A stretch of 64,000 nucleotides of DNA, from positions 51,819,143-51,883,142 of the forward strand of contig NC_052354.1 of the NCBI RefSeq assembly GCF_009727055.1, given 5' to 3'. This document shows positions 47,668 to 59,126 of the stretch, piece after piece. A model generated the notes under the pieces. The model made no database searches, had not been told where the DNA came from, and saw only the letters and a list, made by a program, of their open reading frames with translations. This DNA is from Benincasa hispida. Lineage: Eukaryota > Streptophyta > Magnoliopsida > Cucurbitales > Cucurbitaceae. The number at the start of each line of letters is the position of its first letter. The stretch's first letter is position 1. Both the position numbers and the translations under genes were made by a program.

Positions 47668-47954
47668 TCAGATGAGATAATATTTGCGCTCAATGTGCTT
47701 CGCTCTCTTATGGCTCCTAGGCTCCTTGAAGTTTGCCACAACACCACTATTATCACAATAAAGAGTGATGGGCTTGGACATGTCAAGAACGATTTCCAGA
47801 TCTTTCAAAAACTTCTTGAGCCATACAGCCTCCTTGGCAGTTTCACAAGCCACTACATACTATGCCTCCATTGTGGAGTCTGCAATGCAACTTTGCTTTT
47901 TGCTTCTCCAAACTACTACTCCTCCATTAAGAGTGAACACTGATCCTGGTTGGA
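47668..47954 (-). pseudogene. Element C RNase H remnant
   Basis: Minus strand reads FTLNGGVVVWRSKKQSCIAD, STMEA with TAG then YVVACETAKEAVWLKKFLKD, ITLYCDNSGVVAN and SHKRAKHIERKYYLI. These are copia RNase H motifs with catalytic Glu and Asp positions visible. The open part starts at 47853. It lies 260 bases ahead of the polypurine tract, as usual. Confidence 0.85.
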
Positions 47955-47959
47955 ACTAG

Positions 47960-49300
47960 GTAGGTCGTCTTGGCAGTGCTAGTGGGAGGCGTGAAATTAT
48001 TCTTCAAGAAATATTTTCTTTTGTTAAAGAATATTTATGCAGTTCCTAGTTTAAAAAAGAACCAAATTTTTGTAAAATGTTTATTAGAACAGTATTATTC
48101 TACCACATTTGATGAAAATAAATTGTTTATTTATAAAAATGGTGTTCAACTTTGTTCTGCAAACTTAGAGAGTAATTTATATGTGCTAAGACCGTTAGCA
48201 TTTAAAGCGCTTCTAAATACTAAAATGTTCAAAACTGCAACGACTCAACATAAAAGACAAAAGATTTCTCCTAAAGAAAATGCTCATATTTGGCATCTAA
48301 GATTAGATCACATAAACTCAATAGGATTGAGAGATTGGTTAAGAATGGACTTTTAAGCGGGTTAGAAAAAAACTCTTTACTTGTGTGTGAGTGATGTTTT
48401 TAAGGCAAAATGATAAAGAGACCTTTTACTGGTAAAGGTTGTAAAGCCAAAGAGCCCTTAGAATGTTAAGGCAAGAGAAGAGTATGAATACTTCATCTCT
48501 TTCATGGATGATTATTCAAGATATGGGTATTTTTATCTATTGCAACACAAGTATGAAACTTTTGAGCTTTTGAAAAGTTCAAAGAGTATAAGGTTGAAGT
48601 TGAGAATTCATTAGACAAAATGATTAAAATACTTCAATCAAATCACAGTGGAGAGTATATTGATTTAAGATTCTAGAATTATTTGATAGAACATGGAATC
48701 GCATCTCAACTCTCAGCACCTGATACACCTTAGCAAATAATGTGTTAAAAAGGAGAAATAGAACCTTATTTGACATGGTTCGGTCTATGATGAGTAATGA
48801 CTGCAGTTTATATTTTGAACTGTGTTCCATCTCAAAGTGTTTATAAAACTCCTTTGGAATTATGAAAATGTCGTAAAGGTAATTTATGATATTTTAGGAT
48901 TCGGGGTTGTCTGACACATGTGCTTGAGGTAAATCCAAAGAAAGTAGAACCGCGTTCAAAATTATGCATATTTATAGGCCATCCCAAGGAAACGAGAAGT
49001 GGTTACTTCTTTGATCCTAAAGAAAATAAAGTATTTGTGTCGACAAAATGCTATATTTTTTTAAAAGGACCATATCAGGGAGCATAAATTGCGCGGTAAA
49101 ATCGTGTTAGATGAGCTTTCCAATGAATCTATTGAAACTTCAACAAGAGTGTTGAAGAGACTAGTACATCAACAAGAGTTTGTTGATGGTTGTTCATCTA
49201 GTCAAGCACATCCACCTCAAGAGTGGAGGATGCCTTGACGTAGTGGGAGGGTAACGAACCAACCTACTTACTATATGGGTTTAACAGAAATTCTAGCCAT
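47960..49300 (+). pseudogene. Element A pre-integrase and integrase remnant
   Basis: Opens at 47970-48356: LLLKNIYAVPSLKKNQIFVK, YKNGVQLCSANLESNLYVL, then HIWHLRLDHINSIG, the pre-integrase zinc region. The integrase core follows in many short frames: KRPFTGKGCKAKEPL near 48415, RRNRTLFDMVRSMMSN near 48755, and the late part RTNLLTIWV near 49260. The DDE residues cannot all be placed because of stops and deletions. Very degraded compared with element T. Confidence 0.75.
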
Positions 49301-49303
49301 CAT

Positions 49304-50957
49304 ATAATAACGGGCAGAAATGCACATTATTGAACAATGAAGGTTTGTGTTGATAAAATATGTTAGATTGCGTCTGAAAAGCATTAAGTTAATAACATTG
49401 CGGCCGCATGCGTTCATTACATAGAAACAGTTAATTTTTGTATTTTTATGCAGAATATGCGTTACGCAAGGCAGAAAGTGCAATCACAAGAAATCAATGG
49501 TCGAGTGCAGCATTACCGTAAGTCTTTGCGGTGATTTGGGCTCGCAAACATCTACTCAAGAAGGATTACCGCATAGAGCCGGCACAACTTGGTGGGCGCA
49601 TCTGGGTGAAAAGCACAATTAATCACAATGGGACAGAAAGCTGATGACAGTCGAATTTGAATTAAGTTGACAAGCTGCTAATGATAACAAGTACACTCAG
49701 TTTTTCAGTGACAAATATTTGGCGCATCAGTCAGATGATTAAATCCATCCCATCTGTGCAATCATAAGAGAGAAGCCATTTTTCACCCCGAAGTTCTATA
49801 AATACCGAAGGCATCCTTCAGAAAAGGAGTTCAGCAGTTCAACAAGTTAGTAACACTTAGATAGTTTAGCCTTGTTCTTAGATTTTCTTTTATTTTAAGG
49901 CGGAAGCGAGAGAAGAAGATTGTGTCGATAGATCGTTCCGGTGAGCTTGGGAGATCGCCAAAAGCTTCAAGATCAGAGAGAGAGCCAGCTCTTGCGGAAG
50001 CAGGATTATCTTTTGAACCGAATAGAGTTGCCAGTGTAAAAGCCTTGGGTATCAAGGGATTGCTACCAGGCTCTCTACCCTTATCTTCCATTGTTATTTT
50101 CTACTCAAACTCATATATAGAAATGGAAGTTACTTCTCTATATCTGTTCACTCTCTGTTATTTACGCATGAGTAGCTAAATCTGTTGAATGGGTTGAGAG
50201 GCACTTAGCTAGTATGACTGGGGATCTTCATTCTATGCGTTTATCTTGTATTATGTGTGCTTCATTCGTCCATTAAAGACACTCGGGAGGGTAGTCTAAG
50301 AACATGATCTAGGCTTGAAAAAGTCAGGTTAGAATCTAGGCTCGGGAGAGTCAGATTAGAACGCATGATCAAGAAATAGAAGCTTAAGAATAAGTATCGT
50401 TTTCTATTAACGCATCGCATGCATCCTAGAGATAGGAAATGATTGTGTGCTATCACCTTGTCTTTGTGTGCATCTTGCATCATCGCATAGGAAAAGAGTA
50501 AAGACTTAGGAATAAGCTCTATGGACACTTTTGCATTCAACACATGCATCCTAGACTTAGGATCACCGCATTTGCATTGGAAAATGATTTGATGTGCATG
50601 AGTGTAGCATGAGCACATAGTTTGACGCATTCTTAGGTAATGCTAGTTAAAGACCTTCTCAACCTATTCCTCCGCATACTCAATGCAACTATCGCATACT
50701 CGAACTCTTCTCAAATCCGTCGCATTTTTTTATTTTTGTTACCGCAACAACAATCCAACAACTATTGATTTATTTGGTTACCGCAAAGTCTTCTGAAAAT
50801 TTCCACCGCATATTACTTTCCCAAGTCCCTAAGTTCGACCCTGAACTTAGAAACTCAAGGGGGTTTACACTTGGATTCCACTGAGAAAACTTGATTGCTC
50901 AACGCATTTTCATCACCGCATTTCATTCCACATTTTCACCTCATAAAATAACGCATC
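49304..50957. mobile_element. Unclassified 1.65-kb insertion in element A
   Basis: The polyprotein reading of element A stops at 'gccatcat' (49303) and resumes at 'atcatgtcaaatgg' (50958), and ATCAT flanks both sides as a 5-base duplication. Between lies CGCAT-rich, non-coding sequence with a possible promoter near 49797 (ctataaatac) and a PBS-like word nowhere evident. It starts ATAATAACGGGCA and ends AAAATAACGCATC, not the usual TG...CA. I suspect a solo LTR of a gypsy family akin to the CGCAT-rich LTR at 12771, but this is not proven. Confidence 0.55.
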
Positions 50958-50960
50958 ATC

Positions 50961-51250
50961 ATGTCAAATGGAAAAGTTGAGGATCCATTGATTTATAATC
51001 AGGCAATGAATAATGTTGATAAAGATGAATGGGTTAAGGCCATAGATCTGAAAATGGAGTATATGTACTTCAATTCTATCTGGGATCTTGTATATCAACC
51101 TGGAGTAAAACCTATAGGTTGCAAATGGATCTACAAGAGGAAAAGAGGTATAGATGGTAATGTGCAAACCTTTAAGGCTAGATTAGTGGCAAAGGGTTAT
51201 ACCCAGGTTGATGGAGTGGATTAGGAAGAAACTTTCTCACTTTTTGCCAT
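50961..51250 (+). pseudogene. Element A RT start
   Basis: Reads VEDPLIYNQAMNNVDKDEWV, VKPIGCKWIYKRKRGIDGN, FKARLVAKGYTQVDGVD, TAG, EETFSL: the N-terminal RT of the copia family also seen on the minus strand at 31457-33469. It ends at 51250, where the LTR of element F starts within the conserved EETFSPVA region. Confidence 0.85.
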
Positions 51251-52665
51251 TGATATGTGCAAGCGCATGCATCAAATTGTAATATAGTAAAACAGTCAAG
51301 AGAATGAGTATCGTCCTCTGAAAATTGGTTTGACTCACTCTTAGGCACTTAGAGGCTGTTCTAATTTTATCTAGGGGAAGGAACTGAGATGAATTTGAAT
51401 CTAATCTAATCCTAAAAAGCAAATAAAAGATAACACCAAGGAAAAACTAGTCAAGACACATCCTAGAGTGATGATTTCATTAATGGATCAAATAATTAAT
51501 TATTTCAACCTCGAATTCATTTTATGCTAACTATAAACCTAAGAATATTTTATCCAAATATCCTTTATCAAGCTAAACTCTTTCTCATGCCTAATTATCA
51601 ACTCATTCTTATGCAATCAATTAATTAGGTATAATACAACGTTCCTCTAATATCGATCTCTATTAAACTCCTATCATCCTCATGCATAGTTGGTTAATAG
51701 TTTGACAATCTAGTCCAAATATAATGCCTTCTCTCTAATGCACGACATCAAATAAAGATCACTTAAACAGTAGCTAATTGTTCAAATGCACGAAACATAA
51801 GCGTGCCAAAATAGTTTATGCATTCAATAAATTCAAGAATAATCAACAAAGTTTCACATTAAAAACATTACATAAAAACCCTTAAGGACTACAAATCAAT
51901 TACTCATGGTAGCAATACAAATAAAGACTATTCATATCCTAACCAAAATGCAAAGGATAGAAAATAAAAGAGGGAAGAAAATGCAAGTCGTGCTATCGAC
52001 TGTCGTCCTCAAGCTTGGGATTGCCTTCAACAATCTCTTCAAAACTCCATTGCTTTGGAAGCTCCGAGATGTTGCCTCTATCCAAAAATTGGCTCCCGGT
52101 GGAGGCCTTAATAAACTCTCATCTAAACCGTAAAAGAACCCTAAAGAACCAGCCTCCTCCTTAGTCCTATTTATAAAATAGTCGTAGCATAGCTGCACCT
52201 CGTGAATAGTGCAGCAACCTACACTAGCAATGGGTTTAGATATTTACCTAAACTAGTAGGTCCTTGAGCGAATCCAACGTTAACTCCAAGACGTTAGACT
52301 CTAACTAGAAAAGTAAATGCTTGAGCTTGAGAAGCTTCAGGTCCAGTCGGCCCGTAAAACTCACTCGGATAAGCAGTAATATTGAACCAGACAAAACAAC
52401 AAGCAATAAAACCAGTATTTTTGGAGCACCCGACGCTCCCCTGTTTTGTAGCTACTACCTTGTAGCACCGAGCACGACACCAATGCGCTCCGTGCTCGAC
52501 CTATTCTACTTTTTTTTTTTTACCTATTTTTACCTCTTTTCTCATCTCTTCTTGCCTCGGGTCAAAGTTTGGCTTTCCTTTGGGGTATTTTGGTTACTTT
52601 ACACTCAAATTTACTTGTTTCGGTCCCAATGCTTGATTTCCTATAATTAAACATAAAAAGCATCA
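51251..52665 (-). repeat. 3' LTR of element F
   Basis: TGATATGTGCAAGCGCATGC at 51251 to GCATCA near 52665. It is shared with 59127-60353 over blocks such as 'ttggtttgactcactctta', 'cctcgaattcattttatgct' and 'gtttatgcattcaataaatt'. The right boundary is set by TGAT/ATCA symmetry and is uncertain. Open frames inside (51906-52133 and others) are chance. Confidence 0.75.
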
Positions 52666-53771
52666 AAGATAACAAATTAAGCATAAAACTAAATGAATTA
52701 TAAGCTGAACAATGCAATATTGGAGTGCGTTTCACCACCCCAAACTTATAACTTTGCTAATCTCGAACAAAGAAAGAACAAGACTATAGGAAAATTCAAA
52801 CAAGCATACCAAGTGACTCAAAACCTCATCATTCAAAATAGGCACGTTAGATCCATTAACAGAAATTTTCAAGTACATCCTATCATTAATAGATTTCAGG
52901 GCCAAATCTTATCACTCCTCACAAGTGTGTGTGTGCAAGCCTTTTTAACTAAGTCCTAATTAACTTGTCATGATTTTAAATGAAGCTCTCTAGTTTTCTC
53001 GTACCTTGATTAAGTGAAACTCATTAGAATTTATTTTCTTGTGTAGCAAAAAGCCAACTAGATTGGTAATTTATTCTCTTTTTTTTTCAAACAAAAGGAG
53101 AACTTTTCATGACATACCACCTTCGTTCTGGCTTTCCAACTATGGGGTGCATGGAGATAACCAACTACGAGCAGTGTCTCATTGAAGTGCCTAAGCTTAC
53201 TCACTTCACTAAGATAGCATGCAATGGAAGGAGGAGTAATCTTCTTCTTTTTCTTCTTGAAAAAAAAAACTAATTTTCTTTTTCCATACTTTTCTTTTCT
53301 TTTGATTTTCATACCATTCTTTTCTACGCAATCTAGTAGCATAACTACACAATGCATATATAATTTTCTAACTCATTTCAGGACCTTTCGAGGGACAACT
53401 TGATTAATTCAATTAAACAAATGCTTCACTAATAAGAAGCTAAAAGAAAATGGTCACGTGCTCAAATATGCAGGGGATTCAAAGAGGGACTTATAGATAA
53501 CTTATTTCAGAAATATGTCATCTTATTTCCACATCAGATCATCTAATACACAAATTTATAACAACACATAGGCAATCATAATCATCACATGCTCATCAAA
53601 TTTCTCAATTAAAGCACAATAACATATTTCCTATTCAAAATTAAAAAAAAAAATTGTATCAAGAAATTCAGTCACTCAAAATATTCATATAATTAACATG
53701 CATAAGTCAATTTTTCCTAAATAATGTGCATAACAGGATAAAAATAGCAAGACAAGCAAAAATACGCAGTA
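52666..53771 (-). other. Internal non-coding part of element F
   Basis: AT-rich sequence between the 3' LTR of F and solo LTR D. It contains a stretch with A-runs near 53255 and some short frames without recognisable motifs. I see no gene. Confidence 0.55.
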
Positions 53772-53776
53772 CTTCC

Positions 53777-56700
53777 TGTTGTGATTGATGCCCTAAATCT
53801 CATAGGGTTCTATAGTTTATAAACAATTGTATGAACAAACATTCTGTAATTTGTAATATATAATATTTTATTCACATTGTCTATGAAGTATTTGATTTTT
53901 TTTTTTTTTTGTTGCATTAACCACAAACCAATAAACTAAGATCCATGGTTATCGTTGTAACTTAAACATGTATGTGGAGACATACAAGTGGATCATGCTT
54001 TAAGTGATAAACTAAATGGTCTGTAGTATATGAATAAGGTTGGGTACCTTATCCTAGTGATACTACAAGTATGGCCCACTTTGTAGCTGTTACAAATGTT
54101 GTAAAGTGCTACAAATGATCTGATCCTGATCATTTGTGTATTAAACATGCGAGCAGGGATATTTTATACAAGGAAGTTTGTATAAGACCGGACCACGAAA
54201 TGTTTAGTCTCATTATATAACGTCGTTCATGATTGATACTTTCATTTCATTAGGATGACCATAGATAACATGACCTTAATCCTGATTGAGTTGTGAACTC
54301 CTGCCTATGAGAAAGGTCCTTTGATTTGCATGGGTAAGAGTGGTCAAATCGCTGACTCAACAAGCCTACCATTTTGGGGATTCGTCTGATTAGGGAGCTA
54401 GAAACTCAGCTACAGAAGAAGGAATACACTCTTTCCTCAAAGCAGGGATAAGTAAATAAATTTTTCCCTTAAGGGAAGTAGATAAATTGCTCCCTTAAGG
54501 GTTGATTCGGGGACTTAAACAATGTGGCACTATACCTTCTCTTGGTCCAAGAGAGGTTTAGTCACAGTGGGACTATGTGTTGGGATTCGTGTCCTAATTC
54601 TCCCGGAGTCTCGTTGTTTGTAATATACACATTGTTATGAATAAATAGGAGTTATTTCATTCTGACATTTACTTATATCCAATAAACAAAGCTCCATGGT
54701 TATCGTATGTAAACTTGAGCATGTATATGAGATATACAAATAGATCATGCCTTAAGTGATAACCTAAATAGGTTTGTAGTATAAGGATTGCTTAGGGATT
54801 CCTGATCCTGGTGACACTACGGATACGATTCGTTTTGTAGAGGTTTGTAAGTGTTGTAAACTACTACAGATGGTAGATCCCGACCATTCATGTGGAGACA
54901 TGCGAGCGGAGGTGTCCTATACGAAGAGTTTGACCGGACCACGGGATGATTCCTCTCTATATATAACATCGTTGATACTAGAGACTTACATCTCACCTAA
55001 ACGATCTTAGATGACATGACCTCAATCCTAAGTATTTTGGGAACTCCTGCCTTTGAGGGTGGTCCTTTGATTAGTATGGGTGAGAGTGGCCAGATTGTCA
55101 ACTCAACATGCCTACCTTTTTGGGGACTTGTCTGATTTGGGATCTGAGAACTCAGTTACACAAGATGGAATTCACTTCTTCCCCGAAGCAAGAGAAAGTA
55201 GATAAATTGCTCCCTTAAGGGTTGATTCTGGGTCTTGAACATAGTGGCCACAGCTTCTCTTTGGAAGAGAGGACTCGGCCATAGTAGGACTATGACTTAT
55301 GTTATTAGAGAAATCAGTGGTACTTAAGGAGTTAGATGTAACTACAGGGGCATAACGGTTATTGGCCCAGCTGTACTGACAAGCGATCTGTGAAGGGTTG
55401 TCGCACTGTTGATTGGTTAAGATGGATACATAATATATCTGTAGTAAGGAGAGTTCAATTGTTGGTCTTTAGTGGAGTGTCTGGCAGTTAACGGATTGGG
55501 GATCCCATGACTAAAGAGTTTAGTCAGTTATTCACGTACCGTTAGAGCTTCGAGCTACAGGTCCATAAGGTCCCCCTTGGTAGCTTAATGGATGCAAGTT
55601 GAGGTTCAGTTCTTGGTGTTGATTTGAAATGTTCAAATTGACAAGAGGTAATTCAATTATATATGATATGATCGGTATGATGTATGAGATATATCTAATG
55701 GAGGATTAATATAAATGAGATTTACATTAAGTACCATGAAATAGAAAAAGAACTTTGGTTTATATGTTTCATGAGATGAAATATTAAAACAATAGATTAT
55801 AAATATAGTATGATAAGTTAGTTATCATTTATATTTATAATAATATTAATTATTTGATAATTATTTTTTTTCTCTAATAACCGATTGAGTGGGAGGTTAT
55901 TGGTGGTTTCATGGTAACCATGAGATAAAAGGAAAAATATTTTCCTAAATTTAGTAAGATTGAGAATTCAATTCTTGGAAAGTTCTCACGGAAAGGCTGT
56001 CAAGTAAATAAGATTTACTAAACGACAGCCTGGAGAGACTAGACAATCATGGAGTATTTCTACACGATAGACACTCAGCTGGCCGATGAGCTAAACGATT
56101 GCATAGCTTTAGCTAGACGATCGCATAGATTTTGTTAAACGATTAGGCATCGTCCTATACGATAAGCTTTGACATCTCCCACTTGCTCAATCATTTACAC
56201 AATTTTTCTTCCTCCGGTCTCATCCTCTAACCAAGTCCACATAGAGTCGACACTCTTGATTCTCACATCGAGAATATCAAGGTAACCTTTTTGGTGGTTG
56301 TCATACTCAATTCGACACTGTTGAGGTTCTGTGGAGGCCATTCATTGCGTTCATTGTGTTCGTGACCTTGGTGATCGCTTTGTTCGAGTTCATTGTGATT
56401 GTGTAGTGCAGCGATCATGTTATACGAGTGTTCGAGTGTTGCAGTGTTGCTGATTACTCAAGTGTTCGTGATTAAGGGTTTTAAAGATGAGTCTTCAAAG
56501 GTTTGTTAATCCTTTCCTTGATCATTTAGTAAAGTATGATGTAATTTTTGTTTTGCGCATAACATGTTGTTTCTGTTTGTGTACTGCAATTGTTAATGTT
56601 CGAATAGGATTGAAATTTAGAACGATCCTTCCACTGCTCATGGAAATCTTCATGTCTGATTTCCTTCACTATGATCTATTGTTCATTAAAGGGATCAGTG

Positions 56701-57905
56701 GTACTTAAGTAGTTAGATATAACTACAGGGGCAAAATGATAATTTGGCCTAGTTGTACTTACGAGCAATTTGTGAAGGGTCATCGTACTGTTGATTGGTT
56801 ATATCCAATGGATACAGAAATATATCTGTAGTGCAAAAAGTGCAGCTGTCGATCCTTAGTAGGGTGTCTGGTAGTTAACGGATGGTAGACAATGTGATTA
56901 AAGAGTTTAGTTAGTTATTCACGTACCGTTGGAGCTTTAAGCTAGGTCCATAAGGTCCCCTTGGTATCTCAATGGATTTAAGTTGAGAATTAGTGTTTGG
57001 GTTAATTTGAAATGTTCAAATTAATAAGAGGGAATTCAATTATATATGATATAATTTATATTAATGTATTTTATACATTATTATTTATTTTGGAGGAACT
57101 AATATTTGATTATGATTCAAATATATTTTCTATGAATAAGATTCATAGTTATCAAATTTAATATAAATATGATTGATATTAGATGACATAAAATAGAGAA
57201 AAAGAACTATGGTTTATATATTGTATGTGATGCTATATTAAAACTATAGGTTATAAATATAATATGATAAGTTAGTTTTCATATTTATTTATAATTTATT
57301 AATTATATGATAATTAATTCATTTTTCTCCATAACCACCCTTAGTGGGTAGTTATACAGTTTTATGAAAAAAAGTGGAATAAAAGAAAATTGATTTCTAA
57401 TTATTCCAATAGACGTGATTAAGAGTGACGAGATATCAGATATACTATCAAGTTACTACAAGATAGCTTCAGATAATATACGATACCTTTGTTATCTAAA
57501 CGATCGAGTAACTTGTCTATGTGATAGACTTCGTCGTCCACTCGATCATCTTCCTCTTTAAACTCTAAACCATCCCTCTAACCAAAATAGCTAGAACCCA
57601 CCACTTCTGGATTCTCAGACCGAGAATACCAAAGTAATCGAGTGGTAGTGCCTGGTTGTTGCTTGTTGTTGTTCGAGGGTGTTCATGTTGTTTGATGTGT
57701 TTGTGAACGATCGAGGGATTTACTTGAAGAACGGTTCTTCAAAGGTATAGTCTCTTGATCCTTAGTTTTTAATTTCAAAACATGCTATAATTTAAATTTG
57801 TTGCATAATTTGCTTTGTATGATTGTAAACATATGAGTTCATTCACAATGAGATTTGGACGATTCGCTTCCGCTCAAAAGGTCCTCTGTAAATAGAGTTC
57901 CTTCA
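53777..57905 (+). repeat. Solo copia LTR D, holding LTR E
   Basis: TGTTGTGATTGATGCCC at 53777 to GTTCCTTCA at 57905, flanked by CTTCC on both sides (53772-53776 and 57906-57910), so both ends and the target duplication are intact. Without E its own length is about 2.03 kb. No internal region: a solo LTR formed by LTR-LTR recombination. Confidence 0.88.
54578..56668 (+). repeat. Solo copia LTR E nested in D
   Basis: TGTTGGGATTCGTGTCC at 54578 to TTTCCTTCA at 56668, 2091 bp, flanked by CTATG (54573-54577 and 56669-56673). D's sequence continues across it. Its 3' third is repeated at 22741-23372. It contains a cluster of 'acgat/atcgt' words at 56068-56165. Confidence 0.9.
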
Positions 57906-57910
57906 CTTCC

Positions 57911-58370
57911 CCCATCTTAAACTTAAAAATATGCATTATCCTCACTGCAATGTAAAGAAAATAAAACACAAGGAGTGAGCAAAATTGGCCTTATTAGTGA
58001 AGTAATCCACATGTGTCACGCCTACAAACAACTACTTTGTTTGAGTGCTCTTGTAAGACAAAGACTCAAAATATACATGATCGAACACCATGAGAGCTGA
58101 ACTAAAAACAAAAACAAACAACTTAAGACAACTAAAAGAAAGTAAAACTTGGGTTGCCTCTCAAAAAGCACTGGGTTTAACTTCTCGAGCTAGATAATAT
58201 GAGAGATTGTTTATCAAGACACATAAAAATTCTCCCATTTTTCAGACCCCTTCTTGCTTGAATCGATATAATCTACAAAGTCTTGTAGGCTTACTGTCTT
58301 TTTGTGGGCACCTCAAAGCAAAAAATTATTTTTGATATTTTTAATTTTTGAAAAATAAAAAGATTGACAA
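57911..58370 (-). other. Internal part of element F downstream of gag
   Basis: Non-coding sequence between D and the gag-like frame; contains 'ttgggttgcctctcaaaaag' near 58150, a word I associate with Athila/Tat internal regions. No protease or RT motif seen. Confidence 0.45.
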
Positions 58371-58950
58371 TTAAAAAGACTCATATTTACAAGGCTCGTG
58401 AGAAAGAGAAAGTTCAACAATGGGAAGGCTTTCGAGAGATGGAAAATAAGGCTCTTCAACTTCAACCTTAATTACTTGAGCTTCCTCATCTAAATTAAGC
58501 ACACTTTCCCTCTCAATCTCAAAAACCTGTTCTTGGTGTGACTCTAATGCTTCCAAGTCATCTTCACCATCAGAATCTAAAATAGTAAACCTCCCTACCT
58601 CAGTGGCTTTGGAAAAATTATTCTCATGCAAGGCTCTAAATGAGTCAACTATCAGACTAAGTTTATCTCCTATATGTTTAAGGGTTGTCTCATTCTCTAC
58701 CACTTGGGCTTCTATTCTATCCAACCTCTCCATCTCAGACACACAAAACCTCCTAAGCTTGGACTTTAGGATATACTCTTTTAACTGGTCCTCTAATGAA
58801 GATTTATCTTCTATTGGGGTTGGATGAACATAATAACTCATATGGTCATGGGAAGAATAACTAATTGGATAAGGGTATAGGTTGAAAGGAATTGGTGGTG
58901 ATGGTGGACCTAAGCTAGGTTAGTAAAACCTATAAGGCCACCCAAAGTTA
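58371..58950 (-). pseudogene. Element F gag-like remnant
   Basis: A 156-codon minus-strand frame (58371-58841) with a heptad-like, charged region (LEDQLKEYILKSKLRRFCVSE, then RIEAQVVENETTLKHIGDKL), probably a coiled coil, followed by a very acidic tail (ILDSDGEDDLEALESHQEQV). The reading extends upstream to about 58950 without ATG (NNFGWPYRF, FNLYPYPISYSSHDHMSYY), with a stop near 58920. It looks like the C-terminal half of a plant gypsy Gag of the Athila/Tat group; there is no zinc knuckle. It is not a host gene as far as I can tell. Confidence 0.55.
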
Positions 58951-59102
58951 TTCTAAGACATGATAATGCAAACACCACAAGGAATCAACCTAGAGAAGAC
59001 TCAAATAAAAATAAAAAATAGAATAAAATAAATAAAACTAATTTACACCCTACATTAAAATTAGTCAAATTTCTTGAATAGTAAAAGGAATCAAAACACA
59101 AT

Positions 59103-59120
59103 TCCTCGGTAACGTCGCTA
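59103..59120 (-). promoter_or_regulatory. Primer binding site of element F
   Basis: Minus strand TAGCGACGTTACCGAGGA, a mutated form of the TGGCGCCGTTGCCGGGGA site typical of Athila/Tat/Ogre gypsy elements, six bases after the LTR end. Confidence 0.7.
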
Positions 59121-59126
59121 TAACCT

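Larger units (their letters stand above)
40797..47954 (-). mobile_element. Copia element C: 3' LTR and RNase H, interrupted by T
   Basis: Read on the minus strand: RNase H (47954-47668), polypurine tract (47396-47410) and the 3' LTR from about 47395 down to about 40797, with element T (42278-47031) sitting inside the LTR. Removing T and one CTCTT reconnects the LTR block 'cttatacaaactctttat'. Without T the LTR is about 1.84 kb. The 5' side of C is missing at 47955, where integrase of element A resumes. The LTR's end near 40797 is uncertain by some 10 bases. Confidence 0.75.
33470..51250 (+). mobile_element. Copia element A, nested and disrupted
   Basis: A plus-strand Ty1/copia element with 5' LTR (33470-35428), primer site, long leader, gag (40171-40790), pre-integrase/integrase (47960-49300) and the start of RT (50961-51250). 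It sits inside the older minus-strand copia ending at 33469. It has been broken up by a hAT MITE, a solo LTR, element C with T inside it, an unclassified insertion and element F. Its reading stops at 51250 inside RT, and the remaining RT, RNase H and 3' LTR are not found right of F, so that end has been deleted. The pieces read in order, each resuming where the previous was cut. Confidence 0.8.

Noticed and set aside
47587..47959. Plus-strand frames of 64-118 codons
   Set aside because: They are antisense shadows of the minus-strand RNase H of element C.
51906..52133. Conserved small ORF, since a similar one occurs at 59653-59877
   Set aside because: The two positions are the paired LTRs of element F, so similarity follows from LTR identity; frames differ in length and content.
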